A DNA stretch of 64,000 bases from JBOGVZ01 sp050692985 (GCA_050692985.1 JBOGVZ010000047.1:103688-167687), one strand, 5' to 3'. Counted from the first letter of the stretch, positions 48,710-57,874 are shown. Notes: a model not told the origin generated them from the sequence alone. A program made the numbers and translations.

Positions 48710-51700
48710 TCAGCGGGGCGGGGCGCGGTAGCTCATCCGTCGCGGCCCCCGGGCGAACCCCGCCGCCGCCAGGATGTCGGCGCCCTCGGTGGAGCCGACC
48801 GGGTGGCCGTCCCACCGCTCCACCGTCACCTTGCCACCCGGGGACATCGGGGCCAGGACCGAGAGGAGCGAGACCGCCTCCTGGAGGCGGGCGCGGGCGA
48901 GCGGGACCAGCCGACGGCCGCGGCCCTCCACGGCCAGCACCGGCTCTCCCCCGGACACCACCAACCACGAGCCCGGAACCCGGTGGAGGCGGTGTGGCCG
49001 GTCGCCCGCCAGCGGGAGCAGGCGCCCGTACGGGTTGGCGGGGTCGGCCGCGGCCACCAGGCGCAGCCGCCCCGAGCCCCGTCGCCGCAGGCGCTCCACG
49101 GCCACCGGCAGGGCGAACTGGATCCCCGACAGCCCCCGGACGAAGTATCCCCGCCGCACCTCCCCGCGAGCCTCCAGGGTGGTGAGGGCATCCGCCACCA
49201 CCGCCCACGGGACCGGCACCTCCGCGGCGGTGGCCATCTCCCGGGTCGCCACGCCGAAGGCCCCCAGGAGCCGCCTGGCCCAGGCCTCGGCCCGGCCGGA
49301 CGGGTCCGGGTCCGGCTCCGGGAGCACGCTCCACCGAGCGTACAGGGGCATCCGGGGGGTCCGGTGGCGGCCGTTGCCCCGCGGCGGCGCCGGCTCCTCC
49401 AGGCCGGCCAGGGCATCGTTCGTGACCCGGCCCGCCCACACCAGCTCGAACAGGGCGTCGAGGGCTTCCCGTTCGCCCAGCCCGGCCGCCCCGGCGACCT
49501 CGGACAGGAACGAGGCCCCCCGGCCGGCCAGGACCTCGAGGACGGCCGAGGGCGCTTCCCCATCCGGCACGGGTCCCTGCCGGAGCAGCGGGACCGCCTC
49601 GCTCCGAGGCAGCAGGGCGGCCCGGCGGCCGGGCTGGCCCTGCCACAGGTAGGCGCCCGAGCCCACGAGCCGCTCCAGCTCCGGCCCGGCACCCTGGCGG
49701 AACCGCCGGGCGAGCACCTCCGGCACGAGGGAGGCGGCCGGCACCGGGATCCCGGCAATCCGGTCCACGGCCTCCCGGAGCCCGGATCCCGACGGCGGCC
49801 GCTCCAGCCCCACCCCGTGCCAGTCCAGGAGGAACTCCGCGTACCGGTGGGGATCGACCGGCTCCACGTCCTTGCGGAGGATCCGCAGGGTCTCCCGGTG
49901 GATCCTCCGCAGGTTGGCCACGTCCACCCACTCGCGCCCGGAGCCGCGGGGGCGGTACTCGCCGGAGGACACCTCGCCCGAGGCCTGGAGGTCCGTGAGG
50001 AGCGCCGCGGCCCGGCCCTCAGGCAGGCCGTATCGCCGGGCCACCTCGGGGGCGCTCACCGGGCCCTTCCCGGCCAGGTACCGCCGCAGGACCCGCAGGG
50101 AGGCCTCGGTATCCCCGGAGGCCAGGGCCTCGTAGTCGGCGCGGTGCTCGGGGGCCACCCACCGCTGCTCGCCGCCGATCGGCACCAGGGCGGCCTGCCC
50201 CGAGGCGGCCAGGCCCTCCACCAGCTCCCGCCACCGGGGACCGGCGCGATCCCGCACCTCGTCGGGGGACAGGTCGCCCAGGGCGGCCAGGGAGTCGGCC
50301 ACCTCGTCCGCGTCTCGTGGGCGGGAGCGCCGATCCAGCCGTTGGAGCACCCGCTCCACGCCGTCCAGGGCCCGCTCGTCCAGGAGCTCGCGGAGCGCGT
50401 CGGGCCGGACCACCCGGGACAGCAGGTCCCGGTCGACCGCCAGGAGCTGGCTGCGCCACTCCGCCCTGGGCCAGTCGCCCACGTACTGGAGGGCCATGTT
50501 CATGTCGAACAGGAAGTGCGCGGCGAACGGCGAGGGCGCGTCGGAGACGACCCGGTGCACGGCGATGTCGCCGGAGGCCAGGCCGTCGGCGACCTTCCGG
50601 AGATCCCGGACCCTGAGCACGTCGTCCCAGGCCTCCCGGTACGCCTCCAGGAGCACCGGGAAGTCCCCCAGCCGCTTCACCAGCTGGAGCAGGTCCGCGG
50701 CCCGCAGCCGCTGGAGCCACAGGGGGGTGCGCCGTCCGGGGGCCCGGCGAGGGAGCAACAGGGCCCGGGCGGCGCTCTGCCGGAACAGCACCCCGAACAG
50801 GGGGGAGATCTGGAGCTCTCGCAGCAGGAGCTCGTCGAGGTCGTCCTCGGTGGGCAGATCGGTGATGAGCTCCAGCGGGACCGGTCCGTCCCGCCCCGGG
50901 AACCGCAGGATGAAGCCGTCGTCCACCGCTGTCCCCTCGACGTCGAGGGTCTCGGCATCGCGGATCCGGGCCCGGGCGGCCAGCATCCAGGCGTGGTGGA
51001 TCCGTGAGCCGAACGGCGAGTGGACGATCACCCTGCGGTCGCCCAGCTCGTCGTCGAACTCCTCCACCACGACCAGACGGTCGGAGGGCAGGTCGCCCAC
51101 CGCGTCACGCTGGTCCAGCAGGTAGGTCCGAAGGTTCAGGGCGGCCCGCTCCCCCAGAGCGCACTCCTCCCTGAGCCAGTCCACGAGGTCCGGCTCGTCG
51201 AGGCGCTCGCCACAGGCCCGCAGGAACTCGCCGACCCGGACCCCGAGCTCGTAGGGGCGGCCCACCTGCTCCCCGTGCCAGAACGGGACCGAGGGCATCG
51301 CTCCGGGGGCCTCGGTCACCAGGACGTCGTCGCGGTCGATGCGGTCGATGCGCCACACGGCCGAGCCGAGCAGGAACGAGTCGCCGGGGCGCGCCTCGAA
51401 CACGAATTCCTCGTCGAGCTCCCCGAGCCTGGCGCCGGTCCCGGTGTGGACCACCGCGTAGTGGCCGCGGTCGGGGATGGCGCCCGCGTTCGTGACGGCC
51501 AGCATCCGGGTGCCGGGGCGGGCCCGCACCGCGCCGCTCTCCCGTTCCCAGACCACCCGGGGCCGGAGCTCCCCGAACCTGGCAGCGGGGTACCGGCCGG
51601 ACAGCATCCCCAGGACCGCCTCGAAGCGGGCCCGGTCGAGGTCCCGGTACGGGTAGGCACCGCGGACCATCTCCAGCAGGCTCGATGCCGTCCACGAGCC

Positions 51701-52963
51701 CGCGCACACGGTCCCGGCGACCTGCTGGGCCAGCACGTCCAGGCAGCCCTCAGGGACCTGGGTCTCCTCCACCTCGCGGCGGAGCATGCCGCGGGCCACC
51801 GCCGCGGCGTCCACCAGGTCCGGGCGCACCTTGGGGATGATCCGACCCACCGCGGTCTCTCCCACCAGGTGCCCCGCCCGGCCCACCCGCTGCAGGCCGG
51901 CCGTCACGGTCTTGGGGCTCTCGATCTGCACCACGAGGTCGATGGCCCCGATGTCGATGCCCAGCTCCAGCGTGGACGTGGCCGCCAGCGCCGGCAGCTT
52001 CCCGGCCTTCAGCAGCTCCTCGGCCTCGAACCGCTTCTCCCGGGAGACGCTGCCGTGGTGGACCCGGCACACCTGCCGGCCGGCCCGCTCGTTGACCTGG
52101 GCGGCCACCCGCTCGGTCAGGGCCCGGTTGTTGACGAAGATCAGCGTGGAGCGGTGGGCCTGGATGAGCTCGGTGAGCTCGTCGAACACGCTGGGCCACA
52201 CGCTCGGCCCGGGGAGCTCGCGGAAATCGTCGACGGGGGCCTCCACCAGCAGGTCGATCTCCTTGCGGCCTCCAGCGTCCAGCACCCGCACCGGGCGGGG
52301 CCGGCCGTCCTCCTGCCCCCCCAGCCAGGCGGCCACCCGCTCCGCGGGGCGGACCGTGGCCGACAGCCCCACCCGCTGGAAGGGCCGCCCCACCAGCCAG
52401 GCCAGCCGCTCCAGCGAGATCGCCAGGTGGGTCCCCCGCTTGTCGGGGGCCAGCGCGTGGACCTCGTCCACGATCAACGTCTCCACGGTCGCCAGGGTCC
52501 TGGCGGCTCGCTCGGAGGTCAGCATGAGGTACAGCGACTCGGGCGTGGTGATCAGCACGTCCGGGGGATGGCGGATCAACCGCTCGCGCTCCGACCGGGG
52601 CGTGTCCCCGCTGCGGATCCCGGTCCGGATCGCCGGCGGCGGCCGGCCGAGGCGCTCGGCCACCTCCCCCATCCCCACCAGCGGCACCTCGAGGTTGCGG
52701 TGGATGTCGTTGCCCAGGGCCCGGAGGGGGGTGACGTACAGGACCCGAACCCCCTCGCCCCCTGCGGGCTCGCGCGCCAGCCGGTCCAGGAACACCAGGA
52801 ACGCGGCCAGCGTCTTCCCCGAGCCGGTGGGGGCCACCACCAGCGCGGACTCCCCGGCGGCCAGGGCCGGCCAGGCCAGCTCCTGGGCCGGGGTCGGCTC
52901 CCCGAACGTCTCCCGGAACCACGTCCCCGCCAGCGAGCCGAGCACCGAGCGCCCGTCACCCAT
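48710..52963 (-). CDS. lhr: Lhr-like ATP-dependent DNA helicase
   Basis: This 1417-residue superfamily 2 helicase has PTPAQELAWPAL, Walker A APTGSGKT, TTPESLYLMLTS, DEVHAL, VGLSATV, IFVNNRALTERVAAQ, ATSTLELGIDIGAIDLV and QRVGRAGH, followed by the long C-terminal Lhr domains (winged-helix and Lhr-core beta domains, residues about 450-1417). Lhr helicases translocate 3'-5' on DNA and are induced by DNA damage in mycobacteria. ATG 52963 is used since TACGAT (52979-52974) lies ten bases upstream; ATG 52975 would overlap that -10. The frame extends upstream but enters the antisense of mutY. Confidence 0.93.
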   Translation of the reverse strand: MGDGRSVLGSLAGTWFRETFGEPTPAQELAWPALAAGESALVVAPTGSGKTLAAFLVFLDRLAREPAGGEGVRVLYVTPLRALGNDIHRNLEVPLVGMGEVAERLGRPPPAIRTGIRSGDTPRSERERLIRHPPDVLITTPESLYLMLTSERAARTLATVETLIVDEVHALAPDKRGTHLAISLERLAWLVGRPFQRVGLSATVRPAERVAAWLGGQEDGRPRPVRVLDAGGRKEIDLLVEAPVDDFRELPGPSVWPSVFDELTELIQAHRSTLIFVNNRALTERVAAQVNERAGRQVCRVHHGSVSREKRFEAEELLKAGKLPALAATSTLELGIDIGAIDLVVQIESPKTVTAGLQRVGRAGHLVGETAVGRIIPKVRPDLVDAAAVARGMLRREVEETQVPEGCLDVLAQQVAGTVCAGSWTASSLLEMVRGAYPYRDLDRARFEAVLGMLSGRYPAARFGELRPRVVWERESGAVRARPGTRMLAVTNAGAIPDRGHYAVVHTGTGARLGELDEEFVFEARPGDSFLLGSAVWRIDRIDRDDVLVTEAPGAMPSVPFWHGEQVGRPYELGVRVGEFLRACGERLDEPDLVDWLREECALGERAALNLRTYLLDQRDAVGDLPSDRLVVVEEFDDELGDRRVIVHSPFGSRIHHAWMLAARARIRDAETLDVEGTAVDDGFILRFPGRDGPVPLELITDLPTEDDLDELLLRELQISPLFGVLFRQSAARALLLPRRAPGRRTPLWLQRLRAADLLQLVKRLGDFPVLLEAYREAWDDVLRVRDLRKVADGLASGDIAVHRVVSDAPSPFAAHFLFDMNMALQYVGDWPRAEWRSQLLAVDRDLLSRVVRPDALRELLDERALDGVERVLQRLDRRSRPRDADEVADSLAALGDLSPDEVRDRAGPRWRELVEGLAASGQAALVPIGGEQRWVAPEHRADYEALASGDTEASLRVLRRYLAGKGPVSAPEVARRYGLPEGRAAALLTDLQASGEVSSGEYRPRGSGREWVDVANLRRIHRETLRILRKDVEPVDPHRYAEFLLDWHGVGLERPPSGSGLREAVDRIAGIPVPAASLVPEVLARRFRQGAGPELERLVGSGAYLWQGQPGRRAALLPRSEAVPLLRQGPVPDGEAPSAVLEVLAGRGASFLSEVAGAAGLGEREALDALFELVWAGRVTNDALAGLEEPAPPRGNGRHRTPRMPLYARWSVLPEPDPDPSGRAEAWARRLLGAFGVATREMATAAEVPVPWAVVADALTTLEARGEVRRGYFVRGLSGIQFALPVAVERLRRRGSGRLRLVAAADPANPYGRLLPLAGDRPHRLHRVPGSWLVVSGGEPVLAVEGRGRRLVPLARARLQEAVSLLSVLAPMSPGGKVTVERWDGHPVGSTEGADILAAAGFARGPRRMSYRAPPR

Positions 52964-53010
52964 CGCGCCCGCCATCGTACGCCGCAGCCACGACGGCGGG
53001 CGTCCGGGTA

Positions 53011-53877
53011 TCAGCGGGCCAGGCGGACGCGGCCCGAGGAACGGCCGGCCAGGGCGGCCGGGCCGGCGTCCACCACGCCGTCGGCGTGGAGCGCGGCCAC
53101 TGCGGCTGCCACGCGCTCGAGCGGCACGCCCGCGGCGGCCGCCAGCGAGGCCAGCGAGGCGGAAGGACGCCCCCGGAGGTCGCGGACCACGGCCCCCCGG
53201 ACCTGTCGGAACGAGCCGGGGAATGGAGGCTGGGTCGGGCTCCGGGGTCCGGGCTGGACTCCCGAGCGACGGAACCGGCACCCCCGGGCCATGGGGCACT
53301 GGCCGCACCGGGGGGCGGGCCGACACACCTCGCGGCCCAGGTCCATGAGCGCCTGGTTCCACGCGCCGGGATCGGCCCGGTCCAGCCACGCCTCGGCCGC
53401 CCGCTCCACCTCCGCCCCCATGCCAGGAGACGGCTCCGTGCCGAGGCGGTGCCGGGCCACCACCCGGCGGACGTTCGTGTCCAGGGCCGGGACCGCCGCG
53501 CCGTAGCCCACCGAGGCGACGGCGGCCGCCGTGTACGGTCCCACGCCGGGGAGGCGGCGGAGCTCCGCGAGCCGGCCGGGCACCCGCCCGCGGTGGTCAC
53601 GGACGATCGCCCGAGCGGCCTCGGACAGGGCCACTGCCCGGCGGTTGTACCCGAGAGAGCCCCACGCCCGCAGGACGTCGGCCCGCGGCGCTCGGGCCAG
53701 GGCGCGCACCGTGGGGAACCTCCGCATGAACGCCCCGTAGGCACCCGCCAACCGGGCCGCCTGGGTCTGCTGGAGCATCACCTCGCTCACCAGCACCCCG
53801 TACGGATCCGCCCATCTCCACGGGTACGCCATCCGCCGGGGCTCGTACCACGCGCGCAGCGCGCGCCGGCCGCTCAC
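53011..53877 (-). CDS. mutY: A/G-specific adenine glycosylase
   Basis: This 288-residue enzyme removes adenine opposite 8-oxoguanine. The MutY core is intact: SEVMLQQTQA (catalytic Glu32), helix-hairpin-helix RLPGVGPYTAAAVASVG, Asp133 in ALDTNVRRVVAR, and an Fe-S cluster site Cys185, Cys191, Cys194, Cys200. The first loop of that site is C-X5-C rather than the usual C-X6-C. The C-terminal NUDIX-like 8-oxoG-recognition domain is reduced, replaced by about 80 residues that look like a winged helix (SLASLAAAAGVPLERVAAAVAALHADGVV). The gene is downstream of, and convergent with nothing; it is followed by Lhr on the same strand. Confidence 0.9.
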   Translation of the reverse strand: MSGRRALRAWYEPRRMAYPWRWADPYGVLVSEVMLQQTQAARLAGAYGAFMRRFPTVRALARAPRADVLRAWGSLGYNRRAVALSEAARAIVRDHRGRVPGRLAELRRLPGVGPYTAAAVASVGYGAAVPALDTNVRRVVARHRLGTEPSPGMGAEVERAAEAWLDRADPGAWNQALMDLGREVCRPAPRCGQCPMARGCRFRRSGVQPGPRSPTQPPFPGSFRQVRGAVVRDLRGRPSASLASLAAAAGVPLERVAAAVAALHADGVVDAGPAALAGRSSGRVRLAR

Positions 53878-53911
53878 CGGCCCCCTGCCACCCGCATCGG
53901 TCGCGGCGCTC

Positions 53912-54202
53912 CTAGTCCTCCTCCAGGACCACCGGAACCGCCTCGCCGTTCAGCTTCTCGAGGTCCCCCAGGCGCACCAGGACCCAGCTGTCCTCGTCCG
54001 GGCCGACGTCGCCGCGGGAGCGGACCGCCCGGACGATGCCCCGGATCACCAGGATCCCCATGCCGGTCAGGGCCAGGCCCAGGGCCCGCTTGGCCCAGAT
54101 CCCCGCCCGCGGCATCCGCTGCTCGAGCTCTCGGAAGTTCCCCTCGATGCGGTCCCGGATGTCCTCGATCTCCCTTACCGTCTCAGCTGCGCTCTTGCCC
54201 AC
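53912..54202 (-). CDS. DUF3618-type small membrane protein
   Basis: This 96-residue protein starts GKSAAETVREIEDIRDRIEGNFRELEQRMP, an amphipathic helix typical of DUF3618, followed by one membrane helix (ALGLALTGMGILVIRGIV) and an acidic C-terminus with SWVLVRLGDLEKLNGEAVPVVLEED. GTG 54202 has an AAGGAGG site and overlaps the end of the upstream YihY/holin fusion gene by 28 bases, so translation is coupled. DUF3618 proteins usually accompany holin-superfamily membrane proteins, as here. Its role is unknown, possibly membrane stress. Confidence 0.75.
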   Translation of the reverse strand: MGKSAAETVREIEDIRDRIEGNFRELEQRMPRAGIWAKRALGLALTGMGILVIRGIVRAVRSRGDVGPDEDSWVLVRLGDLEKLNGEAVPVVLEED

Positions 54203-55452
54203 TCGACGTCCTCCTTGATGGTCTCCTTGGCCCGCCGGGGAGCCAGCGGCACGCCTCGGAGCCGCCCCCGCCCGGCGAACGCGGCCACACCGGCCAGGAG
54301 CAGGAACGCTCCCCCGATGATCAACCGAGACAGCCATGGTTCCAGCGCCAGGTCCAGGCCCCACGCACCCGCCGACGCCAGGAACCCCAGCGCGAACAGC
54401 CCGAAGGCAGCCCCCGCCCCGAGCGCGGCCGCCCCCCTGATCCGCGCGGCGACGCCCTCGCGGACCTCCTGCTTGGCCAGCTCGATCTCCTTGCGGACCA
54501 GCGTCACCAGGTCCGAGCCGATCGACCGCGCCAGCTCCGCCGAGGACCGGGCCTCCGCCTGGGTACCGCCGGCCGGTACCGGCTCCCGGGCGGTGCCCTG
54601 CCCGTCCGTGCCTGCGGCTTCCATCACACCACCTCCTCGCTCCTCCTCGACCAGCACCGCATTCAGCTCGGCCCCGTACACGAACAGCCGAGCCGACAGG
54701 TACAGCAGCAGCATGGCAGCCACCGCCGCGGCGAACGTCCCGTACACGGCCGGGGCGTCCGTCAGCATCCGAGAGGCGTACCACGCGCCGGCCACCTTCA
54801 GGGCCGTCCACCCGAGCGCGGCGAACGCAGCCCCCGGCCAGAGCCGCCGCCAGGGAAGGCGCCTGATCGGCAGGACCCGGTACGCCAGCAAGAACATGGC
54901 GAAGTCCAGGGCCGCCGTCACGACCGGGACCAGGGCCACCAGCGCCACGCCCCCGGGCCCCCGAACCCGGATCCCCCCGATCACGGCCGCCAACCCCACC
55001 GTCACCAGGCCCACCGCGCCGAGCCACACCGTGGTCAAGACCAGCCACACCCGTTGCCGCAGGAAGCCCATCGTGGAGGGCTGGCGGAAGATCCGCCCCA
55101 GGGCGCTGCGAGCCGCCCCGATCACGCCCGTCCCCGACCATAGGAGGCCCACCAGGCCCACGATCCCGGCCCCGGCTCGCGTGGCCACCAGGCGGTCGAT
55201 GTTCCTGCCCACGATCGCGTCGAGCCCGGGGACGGCCGCGGCGATGCTGTTCGCCACCCGGTCCTGGAGCTGGGGGTTGCCGGCCAGCACGAACCCCACC
55301 ACGGACAGCGCCAGCAGGATCAAGGGGAACAGTGAGAGGAATCCGTAGAAGGCGATCGAGGACGCCAGGTAGCCCCCGGCGTCGTCTCCGTATCGCTGGT
55401 TGACGGCCACCGCCAGGCGAACCACGCGGCTGTTCTTGAGGCGGGCGACCAA
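54175..55452 (-). CDS. YihY/BrkB membrane protein fused to a holin-superfamily (Phage_holin_3_6) domain
   Basis: This 425-residue protein has a YihY/BrkB part (about residues 10-270) with ASSIAFYGFLSLFPLILLALSVVGF, RQPSTMGFLRQRV and YGTFAAAVAAMLLLYLSARLFVYGAELNAVL, then a linker and a C-terminal Phage_holin_3_6-like domain (about 305-425) with SIGSDLVTLVRKEIELAKQEVREGVAARI and two membrane helices. These modules are usually separate genes in actinobacteria. TTG 55452 is the only evident start; a TAAGGT 11 bases upstream may be its -10. It is coupled to the DUF3618 gene downstream. Functions of both domains are not established. Confidence 0.82.
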   Translation of the reverse strand: MVARLKNSRVVRLAVAVNQRYGDDAGGYLASSIAFYGFLSLFPLILLALSVVGFVLAGNPQLQDRVANSIAAAVPGLDAIVGRNIDRLVATRAGAGIVGLVGLLWSGTGVIGAARSALGRIFRQPSTMGFLRQRVWLVLTTVWLGAVGLVTVGLAAVIGGIRVRGPGGVALVALVPVVTAALDFAMFLLAYRVLPIRRLPWRRLWPGAAFAALGWTALKVAGAWYASRMLTDAPAVYGTFAAAVAAMLLLYLSARLFVYGAELNAVLVEEERGGGVMEAAGTDGQGTAREPVPAGGTQAEARSSAELARSIGSDLVTLVRKEIELAKQEVREGVAARIRGAAALGAGAAFGLFALGFLASAGAWGLDLALEPWLSRLIIGGAFLLLAGVAAFAGRGRLRGVPLAPRRAKETIKEDVEWARAQLRR

Positions 55453-55774
55453 GGTTGCGTCCTACCTTACCCCTGCTCCCGGAGGGCGAAAACCGCCTGA
55501 ACGGCACAGACCCCCGAGGGGGAGGGAGCCGTCCTCGGGGGCCTGCAAACGATCGGCGGTCTACCCGAGGCCCGGGTCTGGCGACGCGGGCCTCACTGGG
55601 CGGCGTGACTCGCCGGACGCTTCCTTCCCCATCCGCGGAAGTTCAAACCGCCCATCCCACGAATTTTCGGGCCCGGGCGGACGCCGCCGGAGGGGCGGGA
55701 TCCGGCCGTGGCGGTTTCCGCCCCCGGGGCGTGGAAAAGGTAGTCGGAAGAGCCACCTTCGAAGGAGGCGCCGC
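55453..55774. other. Intergenic region, 322 bases, with one hairpin
   Basis: This gap between the divergent YihY-fusion and CBS genes holds no supported gene. An inverted repeat CCCCCGAGG (55511-55519) / CCTCGGGGG (55533-55541) could form a 9-bp stem with a 13-base loop. I looked for riboswitch signatures (TPP, c-di-AMP, cobalamin) and found none convincing. The stretch near 55640-55680 is less GC-rich (CCACGAATTTTCGGG). Confidence 0.5.
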
Positions 55775-56263
55775 ATGACGATCCTGGTTCGGCACGCCAT
55801 GAGCGAGGAGCTCAAGACCGCATCCCCCGACATGAACGCGGCGGACGCGGCCGTCCTGATGAAGCAGTTCGACATCGGGGTGGTCCCCGTGACCGACGGC
55901 GAGGAGCTGGTGGGCCTGGTCACCGACCGTGACCTGGTGGTCAGGGTGCTGGCGGACCGCAAGAACCCCCTGGAGGTCCGGCTGGGCGACATCGCCACGA
56001 AGGCGCCGGTCACCGTGAGCCCCGACTCCCGGATCTCCGAGGCCCGGGAGCTGATGGCCGAGCACAGGATCCGCCGGCTCCCGGTGATGAAGGCCGACCG
56101 CCTGGTGGGCATCATCTCCATGGGTGACGTCGCGGTCGCCGACGCCTCGAAGCGTGCGGTCGGAGAGACGCTCCAGGAGGTCTCCGAGTCGCCGTCCACG
56201 ACGGAGCTCTCCGACTACCCGGAGCGGGGGACCCCCCGGCGGGTCCGGGAAGCCCGCAGGTAG
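55775..56263 (+). CDS. CBS domain protein
   Basis: This 162-residue protein has two CBS repeats (about residues 12-60 and 72-125): MNAADAAVLMKQFDIGVVPVTDGEELVGLVTDRDLVVRVLA and SRISEARELMAEHRIRRLPVMKADRLVGIISMGDVAVA. CBS pairs bind adenosine nucleotides and act as energy or stress sensors. ATG 55775 has a strong GAAGGAGG site. The C-terminus is Arg/Ser/Pro-rich and disordered. It converges on the MarR gene. The partner protein, if any, is not visible. Confidence 0.92.
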   Translation: MTILVRHAMSEELKTASPDMNAADAAVLMKQFDIGVVPVTDGEELVGLVTDRDLVVRVLADRKNPLEVRLGDIATKAPVTVSPDSRISEARELMAEHRIRRLPVMKADRLVGIISMGDVAVADASKRAVGETLQEVSESPSTTELSDYPERGTPRRVREARR

Positions 56264-56296
56264 CGGGCGGCGCACCGCCCGTCCGTCGGCCTTCGT

Positions 56297-56833
56297 CTAC
56301 TCCGAGCGCGCCGCGGTTCGGGCGCCGCGGCGGGCGCACACCTCGGCCACCACCCGGAAGTCGTCGGGGCTGTGACAGGCCTCGGCGGGGTGGCCGTTCG
56401 CCAGGATGACCTTGCGAAGCGCCGCCATCAGCCCGCGAACCTCGTCGTCCGACAGGGCCTCCATGAAGTGGCGTTCGATGCCTCGCAGGTGCACGGGAGC
56501 GGCGGCGTCGAACGCCCGGCGCCCCCTGGGCGTGATGGCCGCCCAGATGACCCGCCGGTCGTGGGGGGACGGCCGGCGTGCCACCAGGCCGGCCGACTCC
56601 ATGCGATCGATCAGCCGGGTCGCCCCACTCTTGCTGAGCAGCAGCGACCGGGACAGGTCCAGCATCCGAAGCCTGCCGCCGTCCGCCATCCCCAGACTCA
56701 GCAGGACCTCGTACCAGGTCAGGGGGAGCCCGCGCTCACCTTCGAGCTCGCGGCCCAGGGCATCGACCACCACCGAATGGGCCTGGAGGAACATCACCCA
56801 GGCCGCCAGGCGCTCCTTCGTGCCGATCGCCAC
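56297..56833 (-). CDS. MarR family transcriptional regulator
   Basis: This 178-residue winged-helix regulator has the MarR layout: helix WVMFLQAHSVVVDALGRELE, RLRMLDLSRSLLLSKSGATRLIDRMESAGLVARRPSPHDRRVIWAAITPRGRRAFD. It likely represses itself and the divergent ABC exporter. TACGAT ends six bases before GTG 56833, with TTGCAT 18 bases further upstream, giving a leaderless transcript. A palindrome at 56851-56860 lies between its -35 and -10. An extra C-terminal region (ANGHPAEACHSPDDFRVVAEVCARRG) carries two Cys and could sense redox or ligand. Confidence 0.92.
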   Translation of the reverse strand: MAIGTKERLAAWVMFLQAHSVVVDALGRELEGERGLPLTWYEVLLSLGMADGGRLRMLDLSRSLLLSKSGATRLIDRMESAGLVARRPSPHDRRVIWAAITPRGRRAFDAAAPVHLRGIERHFMEALSDDEVRGLMAALRKVILANGHPAEACHSPDDFRVVAEVCARRGARTAARSE

Positions 56834-56839
56834 GGCTCC

Positions 56840-56869
56840 ATCGTAGCAGCCAACTAGTTGACAATGCAA
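56840..56869 (-). promoter_or_regulatory. MarR gene promoter
   Basis: On the minus strand TTGCAT (56869-56864), an 18-base spacer and TACGAT (56845-56840) form a promoter whose start point falls on the GTG codon at 56833. Confidence 0.65.
56851..56860. promoter_or_regulatory. Probable MarR operator (CAACTAGTTG palindrome)
   Basis: A perfect 10-bp palindrome lies in the MarR promoter spacer and overlaps the TTGACA -35 of the divergent ABC exporter. One bound dimer could block both promoters. MarR sites of this TTG/CAA type are common. Confidence 0.65.
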
Positions 56870-56886
56870 CGATACGATGATACCCA
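56858..56886 (+). promoter_or_regulatory. ABC exporter promoter
   Basis: TTGACA (56858-56863), a 17-base spacer and TACCCA (56881-56886). The -10 is weak but the -35 is perfect. Seven bases further is ATG 56894. Confidence 0.55.
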
Positions 56887-56893
56887 GGAGGGG

Positions 56894-57874
56894 ATGGAGC
56901 GACGAGGAGCGCGGACCCCCGTCGTCGCCGAGGGGCTGGTGAGGCGGTTCGGGCCCATCGAGGCCGTGGCCGGCATCGACCTGGCGATCGAGCGGGGAGA
57001 GGTCTTCGGGTTCCTGGGCCCGAACGGGGCCGGGAAGTCCACCACGGTTCGGGTCCTGACCACCTTGCTGCGTCCGACGGCGGGGCGGGCCTACGTGGCC
57101 GGCCACGACGTGGTCGCCGAGGCCGACGCGGTGCGCCGGGCGATCGGCGTGGCCCTCCAGGAGGCGGCCCTGGACCCCCTGATGACCGGCCGGGAGCTGC
57201 TCCACCTCCAGGCCGTGCTGCACGGGATCGATCGGACCGAGGGCCGCCGCCGGGCCGGCGAGCTGCTGGAGAAGGTGGGCCTGTCCGCCGCCGCGGACCG
57301 GCGGGTGGGAACGTACTCCGGTGGGATGCGCCGGCGACTCGACCTGGCCCTGGCCCTGGTGCACCAGCCGGAGGTGATGTTCCTCGACGAGCCCACCACG
57401 GGGCTGGACCCGAACTCCCGGGTGGCCCTGTGGGACGAGATCCGGGCCATGAACCGGTCGGGGACCACCGTGTTCCTGACGACGCAGTACATGGAGGAGG
57501 CCGACCAGCTGGCGGGGCGAATCGCCATCATCGACGGTGGGCGCATCGTTGCCGAGGGCACCCCCGCCCAGCTCAAAGCCAAGGTCGGCGATCCCACGCT
57601 GCGGGTGGGGCTGGCCGCCGACGAGGACCGGGACGCGGTGGCCCGGGCCCTGGCTCGGTTCGGCGAGGCCGTGGACGACGCCTCCGGCTACGCGGCCATC
57701 CGGCTCCACGGCGGGGCCGGGCGCCTGGGCCAGGTCGCCCGAGCGCTGGAGGACGCCGGGCTCTCGGTGGAGGGCCTGGAGCTGCATGCCCCCAGCCTCG
57801 ACGACGTGTTCCAGCAGGCCACCGGGCGCCACCTGGAGGGTGCCGAGCCCGCCGCGCCGGAGGTCCCGGCATGA
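56894..57874 (+). CDS. ABC transporter ATP-binding protein, drug-export (DrrA) type
   Basis: This 326-residue ATPase has Walker A LGPNGAGKST (41-50), Q-loop ALQEAALDP, signature YSGGMRRRLDLALAL and Walker B VMFLDEPTTGLDPNSR. The C-terminal extension (about residues 220-326; TLRVGLAADEDRDAV, LHAPSLDDVFQQATGRHL) is the DrrA-type domain of daunorubicin-like exporters. ATG 56894 is favoured since the promoter ends seven bases before it; in-frame ATG 56864 and TTG 56858 lie within the promoter. It is divergent from a MarR regulator and co-translated with two permeases. Confidence 0.92.
   Translation: MERRGARTPVVAEGLVRRFGPIEAVAGIDLAIERGEVFGFLGPNGAGKSTTVRVLTTLLRPTAGRAYVAGHDVVAEADAVRRAIGVALQEAALDPLMTGRELLHLQAVLHGIDRTEGRRRAGELLEKVGLSAAADRRVGTYSGGMRRRLDLALALVHQPEVMFLDEPTTGLDPNSRVALWDEIRAMNRSGTTVFLTTQYMEEADQLAGRIAIIDGGRIVAEGTPAQLKAKVGDPTLRVGLAADEDRDAVARALARFGEAVDDASGYAAIRLHGGAGRLGQVARALEDAGLSVEGLELHAPSLDDVFQQATGRHLEGAEPAAPEVPA

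Noticed and set aside
55453..55774. Intergenic region considered for a riboswitch
   Set aside because: Only one simple inverted repeat; no conserved aptamer motif could be matched.
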